Of a stretch of DNA of 64,000 nucleotides, positions 1 through 13,189 are shown piece by piece. This DNA comes from Eriocheir sinensis (taxonomy: Eukaryota; Arthropoda; Malacostraca; Decapoda; Varunidae). Under the pieces are notes generated by a model that saw only the letters and a program-made list of their open reading frames with translations, was not told the DNA's origin and made no database searches. The stretch lies in contig NC_066563.1 in NCBI RefSeq assembly GCF_024679095.1, positions 3,177,428 through 3,241,427 on the forward strand, read 5' to 3'. The stretch's first letter is position 1. Every line of letters begins with the position of its first letter. The translations under genes and the position numbers were made by a program.

Positions 1-303
1 GAAAATCCATATTACCCTTAATTAATTTACCTATGTCGCCATCATTTACCGTACCTTATTCCCAACAGTAATTGCCAAATCAGTTCACTTGATGAGCTTA
101 ATCACCCGGTAATCGCCAATTAAGTCATCATTAGTCACGACTCATCCATAACTGAGTACCTGAGTTATTGGTCCATTGTTGCCTGGGTCACCTGCACTCA
201 CCTGGCTGTTAATTTCCCAGTCAACCATTTATCTTCATCAACATCTTTTTTTTTTCGAATTCTTCCATAATTTCCTGCTGTAACTTGTCTCCCACACCTT
301 GCG

Positions 304-421
<118 letters not shown>

Positions 422-487
422 CATGTTCCCTCGAGACATCATGCACATCCGTTCATTTTCCTTTGTGTCCCGTTCCAATTATAGTCC

Positions 488-491
<4 letters not shown>

Positions 492-547
<56 letters not shown>
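492..547. repeat. (CT)n microsatellite, 56 bp
   Basis: Pure CT run ending in CGCGCG. Confidence 0.98.
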
Positions 548-549
<2 letters not shown>

Positions 550-1100
550 GCGCGTTTCTTCACCCCTCGCGTTGCCATTGTTTTATGTATCCCTGTACTT
601 GTCTTTTTAGCATAAACAAGACGCGTACAACTTCACATTTTTCTCCCCTGTCGCCCAACAACCCAACTTTCCCTATTGAAAAGGAGCGCATTTCGTCCTC
701 CCTTTCCCTTCTTTCCCTTTGGGCAATAAAAGTCGTGTATGTTCCCAGCGCCTCCTCCCTACGTCTTTCTAACCAGATTCTCACCTTCTTTTCGTTCTTC
801 ACCTCGCCTCCTCCTCCTCCCCCATCGTCGTTCACCCCTCCCCTGCCCCCCTCGCTAGTCCGCCAGGTGGGTAGGTCCTTGCCCCCTGCTCTCCCCAATG
901 CCTAAAATACCTGTCTGGGCATCAGCCTCTCCCTCCAGGTACTGGCTAAAAAAATATGATACATTTATGGCCGACATCTGGCGATCAAAAATTACACTAG
1001 AGTCTAGACCGAGAAATAATTTCCCCAAATCTAGCGAAATTCCTGCGTTTTTTTGTTCTAGCGCGTCAGATTTTCAAGAATCCCTCCAATTCTTGACAAG

Positions 1101-1102
<2 letters not shown>

Positions 1103-1175
<73 letters not shown>
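1103..1175. repeat. (CT)n microsatellite, 73 bp
   Basis: Pure CT run. Confidence 0.98.
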
Positions 1176-1180
<5 letters not shown>

Positions 1181-1503
1181 TCATCCTCTCTTGATTCGTT
1201 TTCTTTTTTGCCCGTGTTCCTCATTTCTCTTCCAATCTTCCTCCTCTCTCCTGGCCGGGCCTAATTAATCACTATGGATCCAATACGGAGCTAGATGGAG
1301 CCTCCGCCGGGATACTGACCTACCAAGGTGCACGGAAGGGGAGGCTTAGGATACGGAGATTAAATTCACCTCCCTCATCTTTTTAAACACACGTGAGGAG
1401 AAAAAAAAAAGCATCCAGTTTAATGATGATTCGTGATAATAACCTCTGCCGTCTTTTTTTTCTCTCATGTTCATAGGTAGAAGTGGTATACCCTTTGCCC
1501 CCA

Positions 1504-1516
1504 TCTCTCTCTCTCG

Positions 1517-1587
<71 letters not shown>
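1504..1587. repeat. (CT)n microsatellite, 84 bp, interrupted
   Basis: CT run with two CGCT interruptions near its start. Confidence 0.97.
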
Positions 1588-1589
<2 letters not shown>

Positions 1590-1934
1590 GTTCCATGGAA
1601 GCAGCCATAAATAACGCATTAAACTACCGGGCTGTGCGGCTCCTTTTGTTGTTAAGATAATGCTAACCTTTCCGATCCTCCCGCCCTCACGCCCGCCGCC
1701 CTCCCTCGACCTCGCCCCTCACCTCACCCAAGCCCTTCATGCCTTTAATAGGTTGGTGTGGGTTGGTGGGTTTCCTGCCGCCGCTGTACGAACACACTCG
1801 GGTAAGATTCATTCATACCGTCACTTGTGTATGTATATATTTTTTTTCTTTTTTTCCAAGGCGCTTCTCCTTCGCATGTCTGGTTTCACTTTCTTTTTTT
1901 TTCGGCATGTCATCTTAGGCCTACGTAGGTTTAT

Positions 1935-1936
<2 letters not shown>

Positions 1937-2011
<75 letters not shown>
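1937..2011. repeat. (CT)n microsatellite, 75 bp
   Basis: Pure CT run. Confidence 0.98.
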
Positions 2012-2014
<3 letters not shown>

Positions 2015-2418
2015 TTCCCTTTAATCTTCTGACTATTCAACTTTTACATTTTTTGTTCCACTCAATCACTTATAATTCATCCCGTTCTCCACCTCGTCTC
2101 CTTTCTTCCCCCCTGATAGGTTAGGCGCCAGGTGTGTTGTGGCGGCTAATTACCTGCCTTATCGCCCCTGGTCACGGGGAGCGAACATTTGAGGACGTAT
2201 CAGAGCATCTAGAGTCGACCTTGACGACCCATTAACTAACCTAACCTAACCCGTGAACCCCGCCGAGTTCAAGCTGCCCTACAGTCGTCTCTTTTAAAGT
2301 TCACCAACACGGCTTTTTACGCTCAGGGGCTCAACATTTTTAATACTAAGGACACAGAACAAAATGAAAATTTTTTTTTTTACTTATGAAACCTTAACAT
2401 GTTGCTCTTAAAGCAAAT

Positions 2419-3283
<865 letters not shown>

Positions 3284-3328
<45 letters not shown>
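3284..3328. repeat. (CT)n microsatellite, 45 bp
   Basis: Pure CT run. Confidence 0.98.
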
Positions 3329-3332
<4 letters not shown>

Positions 3333-4989
3333 TAATCCGCACAGGAAATGACTCGAGTCTTGTGTTCTGTCGTTTTACAATGCCGTGGACCCATCGAGCT
3401 ACATGGCCGGGTCCTGGCGTGTCTTGTAGCCGAGCGCGTCGAAGTGTGTTGCTCTTGGGACGTCCTTGGGTCCTGCGACCTGACATGTAAGGCAACGGCG
3501 ACCTTTACAGCCGGACTGGAGATCTATGAGTACTGTGGCTCCGGGCTAGCAAAACGGACTCACCGAAAGGAGACTGAGTACCGTAAACAATGTGACGACA
3601 GCGAACACAGAGACACGGGGGATTATGGAGGGCGTGGAGCATCCGAGAGACTGAAGCAAAAGGAACATTCTCAGGGTGGTGGCTGCATGCTCTTTGCTAC
3701 ATATACGTATTACCAAGGCGGACTCAGAAAGAAAACGGAGTACAATGTGGCAGCGTCTAACACAATGACACAGGAACATTCAAGAAAAATCGAAGGAGCA
3801 TTCTTCAGTGGTGGTGGTGGTGGCTATAATGAAGATCTTCACTACACTCCACACATCACGCCCAGTCGTGACCTGCCCTTCTCTCAGCGCCAAACAGTCG
3901 CCGGCCAGCCACCAGGAGCAACCGTCACTCCCTCTGCTGGCCACCGCCGGCTGCACGTGAGGAGAAAAACAGACACAAACGAACTCACACGCCGGCCTTG
4001 CAACACGAGTCATTACTTATGTTCTCTGGTTTCTCTCCGTTTTCTCCTGTCCCCTAACACCCATCCTTGTGCCGCATAATGTATCACCTCCTGTAGGGCC
4101 TTCACCGTTGATATATGGGCGTTTTAGAAGGCCTGAAGCCCTTAAAGGAGATATATTTAAAAGAGAGACTGGGAGGGAGGCGAGACCGTTGCGTTTGAAG
4201 TGTGAGTGTTCGATTACGCAACTTCAGAGTACTGGGGAAGCAATGGGTGGGTGGTGTGTGTGCGGGTGGGGGGGCTAATAGAAGGGAGGAAGGGGCCCAT
4301 AGAGAGTGCGGGAAGGTATTTAGAGGGTGTACGAAGGCCAATGAAGGGGTGTGGGTAAATAATGGGAGGGGTGTGAGGTCGAGGCTGTGGGGTGGGGTGT
4401 AGGGTGGAACCAGACTGTGGTGTGGAGGTTAGTGAGAGTGGAATATTATATGCAATGACACGAGGGGAAGCTGTGAGCCTGAAAGTCGTGCATAGAAAAA
4501 GAACATGGAATGACACCGTGTGGGAGGAAGACAGACCCGGTTAAATATAGCTGACTGGGAGAACATGGACTGAGTGGAGGGCCAGAGGGTGCCAGAGGGA
4601 TCAAGGGAGGGACAGGGCAGGCACCGAGAACGTTATAGCATGAGTCAGCCGGTAATTCAATCAGCAGAACCGTTGTGGGGGGGGAGTGGGTGGCTGATCC
4701 CGCGAGAGGACTTGGCAGCACGACCCAACACACCACTCCAACCACCATTGCTCCTCCTCCTATTACTACTATTATAAATTTTCTATTACTACTACTCCTA
4801 CTACTACTACAACTGCTACTATTAACCATATTATATTTACCGGTTTTTGACACTTGACTATTGCAAAAAGACTTCAGTAATTAACCATTTCAACGATACC
4901 TGTTAATGAATCTAGTTTTGGGGGTCGGAAATCGAGGAATATAAGAGGCTGAGTGTACCGCTGACTATAACCACCATTGTCCTTTCTCT
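3329..4989. other. No gene recognised; one 243-codon open frame (3348-4079)
   Basis: A plus-strand frame stays open for 243 codons with balanced composition. It shows no signal peptide, domain or repeat I recognise, and no good splice sites at its limits. 4200-4560 is GGTGTG-rich. Confidence 0.5.
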
Positions 4990-5024
<35 letters not shown>

Positions 5025-5040
5025 TTACTACTACTACTAT
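4990..5040. repeat. (CTA)n microsatellite
   Basis: About 17 CTA units with one ATT variant. A looser CTA/CTC-rich stretch lies at 4750-4830. Confidence 0.95.
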
Positions 5041-5455
5041 AACTGCTGCACACGGTTTCTCAGCTCCGGCGTGTGAGTCACCATAAGAAGCCACACCAAG
5101 TACGCTTCCTAGTTATTTCTGTTGCATCCTCTACGCATACATCTTCTTCCCCTTCCTTCCTTACCTGTCTTCCACGTGACGACGCTCACCTTTCGCTTTT
5201 ACTCACTCCTATCTACCCTTCCTCCCTCCCTCGGTCCCCTTCCTCTCATCCCTCTTTATCAGCTTTCCAATATTAGCGTCCATATCAGCCTGGCAACTCC
5301 CACTCCACCCTCGCCTCCCCTCTGCACTCCCCCTCTTCCCCTTCTCCCCCCAGTTACGCTCCCTGAATCCTTGGGGAGTTCGCTGTCTCGTCCGGGTTTC
5401 TCTCTCTCTCTCTCTCCTACACAATGGACGCGTACGCACAAACGACACATATTTT

Positions 5456-5471
5456 TTACCTACCTACCTAC

Positions 5472-5518
<47 letters not shown>
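5456..5518. repeat. (TACC)n then (CA)n compound microsatellite
   Basis: About four TACC units run into 45 bp of CA. Confidence 0.96.
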
Positions 5519-5522
<4 letters not shown>

Positions 5523-6282
5523 GAGGGATTGACGTGCAGCATTCGGAAATCATCCCTTCAGGTGTCGCCTCCGGAAGACAACACGGGGAAGAATATACCT
5601 TTGTTTTCTCTTACTTCGGAAGTGTCTGTTGCCTCACTAAGCATACTCGAGGCGTGGGAAGTGAGGAGGAGGAAGAGGAGGAGGAGGAGGAGGAGGAGAG
5701 GATATGTTCGTATAGAGGTAGTCGACACCGAGGTAAAAAAAAAATGTGATAATGAAGATAACAAAGATAGAAAGAACAAAAATCACAACAAAGAGAAGAC
5801 AGGTATGTGCGTACAGGTATAGTCCACCCCAATCCAACATCCCAGTCATTTCCAAGCCTGTTTTCATGTAGCGAGCAGACTGGTTACGCCGCTACAGGAA
5901 TAAATCACCACCGCTTTACGGCAGACTTTCGCCAATAATTCCTACAGACAGCGGCTACATGGAAGGGGGAACATGGATGGCAGTGTCTCCGAACATTCCA
6001 ATCTACTGGCAATCCCACGTCGATGACCTAACCTCAAACGGAGCGTGTCTTTGAGGAAGGGAGGGAGAAGAAGAGGGGAAGGAAGAAGGGGGCAAGGAGT
6101 AATGAGAGCGCGATAAGAGAAGAGACACAGCGAAACGGAATAAAATATAACTGCAAAATACTTCTGAGTAATAAATAAAAAGTTGAAGAACCCTGAACTG
6201 AAAATTAATAATCAAGTGAAGGTAAGAAAAAGAAAGTGTGTATATTAGAGGAGATAAGAATCAGGATGGAGATCATTAATAA

Positions 6283-6366
6283 AAGAAGAAGAAGAAAGAA
6301 GAAGAAGAAAACGAGAAGAAGAAGAAGAAGAAGAAGAAGAAGAAGAAGAAGAAGGAGGAGGAGGAG
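6283..6366. repeat. (AAG)n/(GGA)n microsatellite
   Basis: Imperfect AAG run turning into GGAGGA. The long Leu and Arg frames here are by-products. Confidence 0.95.
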
Positions 6367-6903
6367 TAATATGGTAAGATACAGAAGTGATGAAACAATA
6401 CTAACAGCGAGAACAAAGAGGAGGTTCAGGAAGAAAGTCCAGTAGTTAAAAATAAGCAGACGATGACGGGTGGTGGTGGGGGGGAGAGGGGACAAGGGAG
6501 CTGCTGTTAGTCAGGGTTCCCGGGGCGCCACAGGGCCGGTCCCGCTGCAGCCTCCCGACCTGTTTGTAATGGACGAGGAGGAATGAGGAATGGCTGTCAT
6601 TAATTTCCCTTTCGTTGTTTTCTCCATTCCGCGATGAGTGATGAGCTACGGTGTGTGGGCGCCCTGCTTTTGATTTCTGATAGCTGTGGTGGTGGTGGTG
6701 GTGGTGGTGAGGGTGGTGAATCATGGCGTCAGGTCAGGCAGGCTATACCTCCATTAGTGGCCCCTTGTTCTCTCCCTCCCTTCACTCCGCCGTCTCCTCC
6801 TCCTCCTCCTCTCCTTATCTTTCCCTCCTACCTGCTATCCCTTCCTTGATCCATGGCGTACCCTCACACACACCTAACTCCACCTCAGTTTCCTGGCGTA
6901 CTC

Positions 6904-6921
6904 TTCCTCCTCCTCCTCCTC

Positions 6922-6957
<36 letters not shown>

Positions 6958-6962
6958 TTATT
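6904..6962. repeat. (CTC)n then (CTA)n microsatellite
   Basis: A CTC block of about 18 bp followed by about 12 CTA units. Confidence 0.95.
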
Positions 6963-7521
6963 AGACAACTTCCACTCTCTCCCATCCTTCGTGTAGAGCT
7001 GTTTATGGTTCCTTTGTTAAATAATTATCTTTCCTCAACTTAAAGGACGAATTAATACAAAAACATCAAACTGTTTTTTACCTTGCCTAAGACCTGCAGG
7101 GAAAAGAGACGAGTTTGGCTGCTCCCTCAGACTGCAAAACGGCATAACCCAGCAAGAAAACGGCCCCGGGCAGGATCCTACTGGCTACGGGCTACAGCAG
7201 AAAGGACAACGACCTCGGGAGAAGGAAGCGAAGGATGCCGAGGGAATAGACACGCAAGAGAGAAAGAGGGAGAGAGATGCTTTTATACCGAGGAACAGAA
7301 AAGGAAGGAAAGGGAGGACAACGTGGTTTTAGGTACGGAAGCAGAAGAGCAAAAAGAATGAATAAAACAGAGAAAATAGAAATACTTAAAGAAATAGAGA
7401 AGAGAAAGAAAGGGAGACAAACATTTTGAAAGAAAGGAAAAGAATGAGAGAAAATGAATGAATGACAAAGAAGAGAAACTATAGAAAGAGACAGAGGAGA
7501 AAGGAAGAGACAAATGGAAAA

Positions 7522-7527
<6 letters not shown>

Positions 7528-7576
<49 letters not shown>
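7528..7576. repeat. (GA)n microsatellite, 49 bp
   Basis: Pure GA run after purine-rich DNA (7260-7527). Confidence 0.98.
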
Positions 7577-7580
<4 letters not shown>

Positions 7581-8094
7581 GTTACCTATGCATAGTGGTC
7601 GGAGAGAAAGGAAGAACAAGATTTTTTTCTCTTTTTTATAACATTTCAGCTTCCATATTTTGCCCTCAATGCTCTACGATCTAATCTCCTAGTTTGGGTG
7701 TGTGGAAAACGTACACTCCGGCCTTGGTGGTTAAACTAGACACGGAAAAAATAAAGTAAAAAAAAAAAAAAAAAGCCATTTAAGGATGTGAAAATGAGGC
7801 TGTCCGAGGGAACGCGAGATGAAGGATGGCGCGATAAGTCTTTCCTCGCCAGTGGAATGGGTGGGGGGTAAGAAAAATTCATGTTTACGAAAAAATCCAA
7901 GCAATATGCAGATGCTCTCTCTCTCTCTCTCTCTCTCACACACACCTTCCTCGTCCGGACCTGTTATATATATGCCAACCCAAGTTGACATTTTCTTCCT
8001 TCTTTTTTTGCTACAACCAAGAATATTATCCTTCGAAGTGTAAATGGCACAACCCGTAACATAACTCCCTTTGATGGCACTGCATAAAAAGAAG

Positions 8095-8174
8095 TATAGG
8101 AAGCTGGCAATATACGAGATAGACGCAGGGAATATATAGGAAGCTGGCAATATACGAGATAGACGCAGGGAATA
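8095..8174. repeat. Exact 40-bp tandem duplication
   Basis: Two identical 40-bp units, each TATAGGAAGCTGGCAA at the start and GACGCAGGGAATA at the end. No third copy is present. Confidence 0.97.
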
Positions 8175-8229
8175 GTTATGTGCGAGATTCTTGCATTCAG
8201 TTAGCTAGAAATTTAAAATGAATCCTGCT

Positions 8230-8430
8230 ATAGTGAAACCCCGATTATCCAGAAACCCTAAGTATCCGGGAAAAATGTGGCCGGTCAAAAATAATAAGAA
8301 AATAATCCAAGAATATGAAAGTGATACGAGAACGGCCAAAGAGAAACGCCACTTGTAGCTTTTTGCAACGTCCATTATCAACAGTATTCTCTTATTCTCG
8401 ACTCCATCATTCAAAAGGAGCTGATGACTG
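8230..8430 (-). mobile_element. Degraded pogo/Tigger-like DNA transposon fragment
   Basis: The plus-strand left edge TATAGTGAAACCCCGATTAT resembles the inverted termini of pogo/Tigger elements (AAACCTCGATTATCC type), followed by TATCCGGG. On the minus strand leading to this end, a frame encodes NKRILLIMD, like the transposase segment around the second catalytic aspartate (usually LLxxDNxxxH). Here the following Asn and His are lost. The other terminus was not found, so it is truncated. Confidence 0.35.
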
Positions 8431-8773
8431 AGAGGTGAACTGTACGGTACGGCGTGGTTCATTTCAGTTCGTTACGCTGAGAGGAACACACTTGTTGCTC
8501 GGTGGGTGTAAGGGTTAGGGGGATCACAACAGACCGCCCGCGTTTGTTGGCCTCACGACTCCCATGATGCATCGCTGCGTGACGTCAATCGAAATTTCTC
8601 TATTCACAAGCACTCACCCCGCCACCACGACCACCCTCGGACGCCACGCTCAACTTGACGTCAATGCAAAGACCAACACTTCGCCCTCACTGCAGATGGC
8701 ACGATGCACGCTACGCTATGAAGGGTGACCCGCTCTCTGCCAGACACCTAATTACTGGCCAGACCTACCTACC

Positions 8774-8776
<3 letters not shown>

Positions 8777-8828
<52 letters not shown>
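8777..8828. repeat. (GA)n microsatellite, 52 bp
   Basis: Pure GA run. Confidence 0.98.
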
Positions 8829-8831
<3 letters not shown>

Positions 8832-9053
8832 GTATAACGGTGACAAAATTGAGGCATTTCCGGTTTTTACCTTTACCTCCTCCTCCTCCTCCTCCTCTTA
8901 TTCCTTATCCACTCTCCTGTTCCATCTCCCTCTCAAGTTCCACCACAAACTCCTCCATATCTTCCACATACTCTTATTGTAGTATTCCACAATATCCTCC
9001 TCTCCTCTTTATCCTCCTTATCCCTTTCCTCCTCCTCTTCCTCGGCCTTCAAC

Positions 9054-9271
<218 letters not shown>

Positions 9272-9631
9272 GATAACTATTACACTCTACAAGATAAGAC
9301 TTTACATTTAGGACATGTTTCGTTCAAGCTCTATTTTAACGTTCTATAGGCAGCCGATAACAACTAGGGGGCATCTGCACTTATGAAAATGTAGGAATTG
9401 AGAAAACGATTTAAAACATGTCATTTAGAGGCCAAAGTGACCATAGTCCAGTTTTTGCTCATTCCCTATTCCACTGAGGTCGATAATTTTGGAGCTACTG
9501 CACCAATATGGGCGTCCAGTCAGGTATGTAGTCACCAGGTAAGGAGGGGCCAGACCAGACTACCTTGTGTGTACTTAAGGGACGGGTATGTGTATGTGGC
9601 CTATATCTCTGTACTCATTTACGTGGGTTAG

Positions 9632-9632
<1 letters not shown>

Positions 9633-9709
<77 letters not shown>
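9633..9709. repeat. (CT)n microsatellite, 77 bp
   Basis: Pure CT run. Confidence 0.98.
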
Positions 9710-9715
<6 letters not shown>

Positions 9716-9948
9716 GCTGACTTCCCCCGAGTTGATTTTTTGTATTATATCTTTTTTTCGACGCTAATCTGTTTTTTATGCGTGTTTTTTTTTTGTAGGT
9801 TTTATATTCTCGTGTTTCATGTCTCCCTCAGTCTTCCCACGCGGCTCGGTTCGTCGTGTGGTCGCTGAATGATTCACAACTTCATCAATCCTTGCGTATA
9901 GGAGTCAAACCTGAATTGATATGTAAAAATAGCCATAAAAAAGTGTCT

Positions 9949-9953
<5 letters not shown>

Positions 9954-10012
<59 letters not shown>
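9954..10012. repeat. (GT)n microsatellite, 59 bp
   Basis: Pure GT run, capable of Z-DNA. Confidence 0.98.
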
Positions 10013-10014
<2 letters not shown>

Positions 10015-10135
10015 GTTTCTGCGTTACAAAGTTTCTTAATGAACCAAGTCGTTAGTAAATTTCTTATTCACATGTTTTCTTCCCGTCAAAAACATCAGTA
10101 GAAAAAAAATCTTAACTATATACGTTTTCTACTTT

Positions 10136-10142
<7 letters not shown>

Positions 10143-10193
<51 letters not shown>
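10143..10193. repeat. (GT)n microsatellite, 51 bp
   Basis: Pure GT run, 130 bp after the previous one. Confidence 0.98.
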
Positions 10194-10194
<1 letters not shown>

Positions 10195-10339
10195 CCCACG
10201 CCGGCGCTGCCCCAGGACATCCCCGAGGCCCTGATCTGCCGGAATTCATTTTTTTTAACCCGAGACTGAGACCTTCGCCACCTTCGCCGCCACAACCCAT
10301 CACTTGCCATTACTCCACGGACGCACCATTACAGGACAC

Positions 10340-10610
10340 AACCCTCCCACCGTCACTCCATCCACTTGTATCATCATGTCATCACCCATTTCAACATACG
10401 CTCAACACCACGTCACCACCACGTTAGCTACACATCGCTTACGCATCACACGACCCTCCCATCATCACACTATCATCCACATCGACTTATATCACCATGT
10501 CATCACCCTTTTCAATACTTGCTCAACATCACATCACTACCACATTAGCCACACATCACTTACGCATCACACAACTCTTTCACCACCACCACTGTCATCA
10601 TCCAACCTCC
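10340..10610. repeat. Diverged 121-bp tandem duplication in CAT-rich DNA
   Basis: GTCATCACCC recurs at 10378 and 10499, followed both times by matching stretches (CTCAACA.CAC, then ACACATC.CTTACGCATCACAC). CA/CAT-rich DNA continues to about 11060 with weaker similarity. The 180-codon frame across it exists because stop codons are rare in this composition. Confidence 0.85.
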
Positions 10611-11244
10611 CATACATTATGCCGACTCCACCACACCACTCCCATTACACAACGCCATCACAATTACTGGATACCTCCCTCACACCATCTCCCTCGAGCC
10701 CCCATCATCATACTGTATCATCGTCATCACCCAAACTTCACCACGTCAACAAAACACTATTTCCACGTCACTACGACAATCACACATCACTGAAACATCT
10801 CATCCCCCCGAGCCCCCTGACTTCACATGACACTATCCCCCCTTAACTCCTTTTCCTCATAGTCAAGATCGCATAGTACAACATAACTGTCAATCATATG
10901 TCAAGTAAACATTCCATGAGCATATCACCCAAACGACACGTCACAAGCACGATGCCACATCCGTCCACCATGTTCCCTCACCTCAAACACATCACCTATT
11001 TACACCACATCACTACACCCAACACCTACACCTTAACAGCACTGCCACACCACACTACCACATCCTTCCTTTAAAGTTTCCAATTTCAAAGAACTGGAAT
11101 GCATTAAGGAATCGATTTATTCAAGCGTGACACCAAATACAGGTAGCATAATAACCCTCTTAAGTATCGTCTTACTAATTACAGCAACTTGCATACAGGC
11201 TCACTACGCCTTGATGCATGATGAAACTGTTAATAGAGTGCGTA

Positions 11245-11268
11245 AAAAAAAAAAAAAAAAAAAAAAAA
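11245..11268. repeat. Poly-A run, 24 bp
   Basis: Uninterrupted A run. It could be a retroposon tail, but nothing upstream is recognisable. Confidence 0.9.
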
Positions 11269-11587
11269 GTCGTAAAAAATACCGTCATTCGTCGATTAAA
11301 AAAGGAGGAAAAAAATAAACCTTGAACCACTACTACGCAGGTGGCGACTTCCGTGAGAGGCCTCTGACATCCGTGCCCCCCCACCTCGCCCCCGTGCCGC
11401 CCCATTACCTCCCCCAGCCGAAGGACATCACGACGAGATGGTCCTGTAGAATCACGTTATTAGGGGGAGAAGGATGGTACTGGTTCTCCTTGTCCTCACT
11501 CCTTCCATTACTGCCTCGCACGCTCCCTCTCTTACTTATTTCATTACTCACTTGCTCTGCCTTACACACACACACACACACACTCTC

Positions 11588-11656
11588 TCAACAAATCACT
11601 CGCCGAAGAGCTATTGAGGGACATTTCCATTCATATCCAAAACGACTAATTCTCTC
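11588..11656 (+). mobile_element. Non-LTR retrotransposon 3' tail, copy 2 (69 bp)
   Basis: Sixty-nine bases identical to 9101-9169, from TCAACAAATCACTCGCC to CTAATTCTCTC. The match starts abruptly after a CA/CT microsatellite and ends in TCTCACACAC, as a more severely 5'-truncated copy would. Perfect identity in otherwise diverged DNA implies a recent event. Confidence 0.6.
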
Positions 11657-12860
11657 ACACACTCACACACAGCTATATACGCCCCTCAGCCATCCTCCAT
11701 TCTTACTACAAACTCACTTTCTTCCACTTATACACACATTAACTTTTTTTTTCCTACATATTTCTCTCTACCCTGCCCACAGTATCCGTCCCTTACCTTA
11801 CCTTCCCCTTCCTCCACCACTTAACGTAGCCATTTCACTTTCTCTTCTCATTCATTAACCCTCATTTGACTTCGCTTCTTGCCCCTTCCACTCCCTAACA
11901 CTCATCCTTTTCTGCCTCCTAGCCAGTCATTCCCATCTGTCTTCTCAGCACCATAACCCTTCTCACTGACTCTCCTTCCAATGACTTCCCACGTCTTCTC
12001 CCTTTGGTCCTTCCCCTTTGACCCTTCGGCAGTCTACCTTCTACCTGAGGACTCATGAAAACGAGAAGACCCTCCCTACATTAGCACCTCCCCGGGTTAC
12101 AAACAGCCCCCCAGTCTTTAGTCTCGTTCTCTACGCTGAAGCCGCGTTACTGAAGGCCAGTGGTTGACGTCAAGCAGAATGAACACATGCATCGATCTCT
12201 CGCAGCTACACGTTCACAGAGACATTGAGTAGTATTCTTAAACAATTCGGCGCCCATGCAAGCACACATATCTAACGGCTTTGGTAGTTTTGGGCATTTC
12301 TAGGGGTTGTTAAATGACCCTGGTGCTAGTTTGATCCTCCTTCTGTACAATGAACCCCCAAAAAAATCACGAGAACCCAATTGATCTCCTTTTCGGCCTT
12401 TAAAAATGGATGATGTGAGGTGGAAGCGTCTAAGAATACCAACCATCGGCCTAACCTGCCCGCGTCTGCATCCCCGCGGCGGCTCACAAATGGACAAAGT
12501 TAGTACAGTTTCTCTTACATTAGCGGTTGGCGTGTTGGATTACGAGGCCCCGAGGGAAGGTTAGGCCTACAGGGATGTGCGTTTTACTTCCACTGGCTTC
12601 CCTAATAAGAGTCTCCCGATGACAATAAAGCACGAAAAAGACGCCTCTCCTCAAGTGATGCCGCTGTCGTAAAGTTGCTTCACAGAGAGGTCAGTTAAGG
12701 GCGTGAACTGTGTCGATATTGGCGGCCTTTCTTTATGGCTTGTGGTTACTTGTGGCCATCAGTCCCCTGCGCCTCCACCACCGCCTCCCCGTCCTCCTTC
12801 CTCAAGTCAATGCCCCGTTGTGGCGGCCTATGTATAGAAGCTACCCTATGACTTCCCTGT
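11657..12860. other. No gene seen
   Basis: Pyrimidine-rich to about 12060, then mixed sequence. Nothing recognised. Confidence 0.6.
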
Positions 12861-12965
12861 GTGTGTGTGTGTGAGAGAGAGTGTGTGTGTGTGTTTGTGT
12901 GTGATGTTAGTATTGAAAGCTGTAGTAATAGTATTTATAGTAGTGTTTTTATAAATATTCTTATT

Positions 12966-13185
12966 AGTAGTAGTAGTGGAAGAAGAAAAAGAAGAAGAAA
13001 AAGAGGAGAAAGATGATGATAATAATAATGATGAAATAGTACTAGTAATAGTAATAGTAGTAGCAGTAGCAGTAGTAGCAGTAGTAGTAGTAGTAGTAGT
13101 AGTAATAGCAGTAGTAGTATAGTAGTGTAGTAGTAGTAGTTGTTGTAGTACGGTAGTAGTACAAGTGGTAGCAGCAGCCATCAGT
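12966..13185. repeat. Imperfect (TAG)n array
   Basis: TAG/TAA/CAG triplets with an AAGAAG interruption near 12980-13010. A short GT run lies upstream (12860-12902). Confidence 0.93.
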
Positions 13186-13189
13186 GGTA

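Larger units (their letters stand above)
5519..7527. other. Intergenic, several short triplet repeats
   Basis: GGA repeat at 5664-5698, GGT repeat at 6682-6715 and a purine-rich stretch 7200-7527. No gene signal. Confidence 0.6.

Noticed and set aside
3348..4079. 243-codon plus-strand open frame
   Set aside because: Balanced composition, but no recognisable domain, no splice or start context, and overlapping open frames on the other strand.
10304..10846. 180-codon His/Thr/Ser-rich frame
   Set aside because: Open because CAT/CAC-rich tandem DNA lacks stop codons; the 121-bp period also breaks the frame relation between units.
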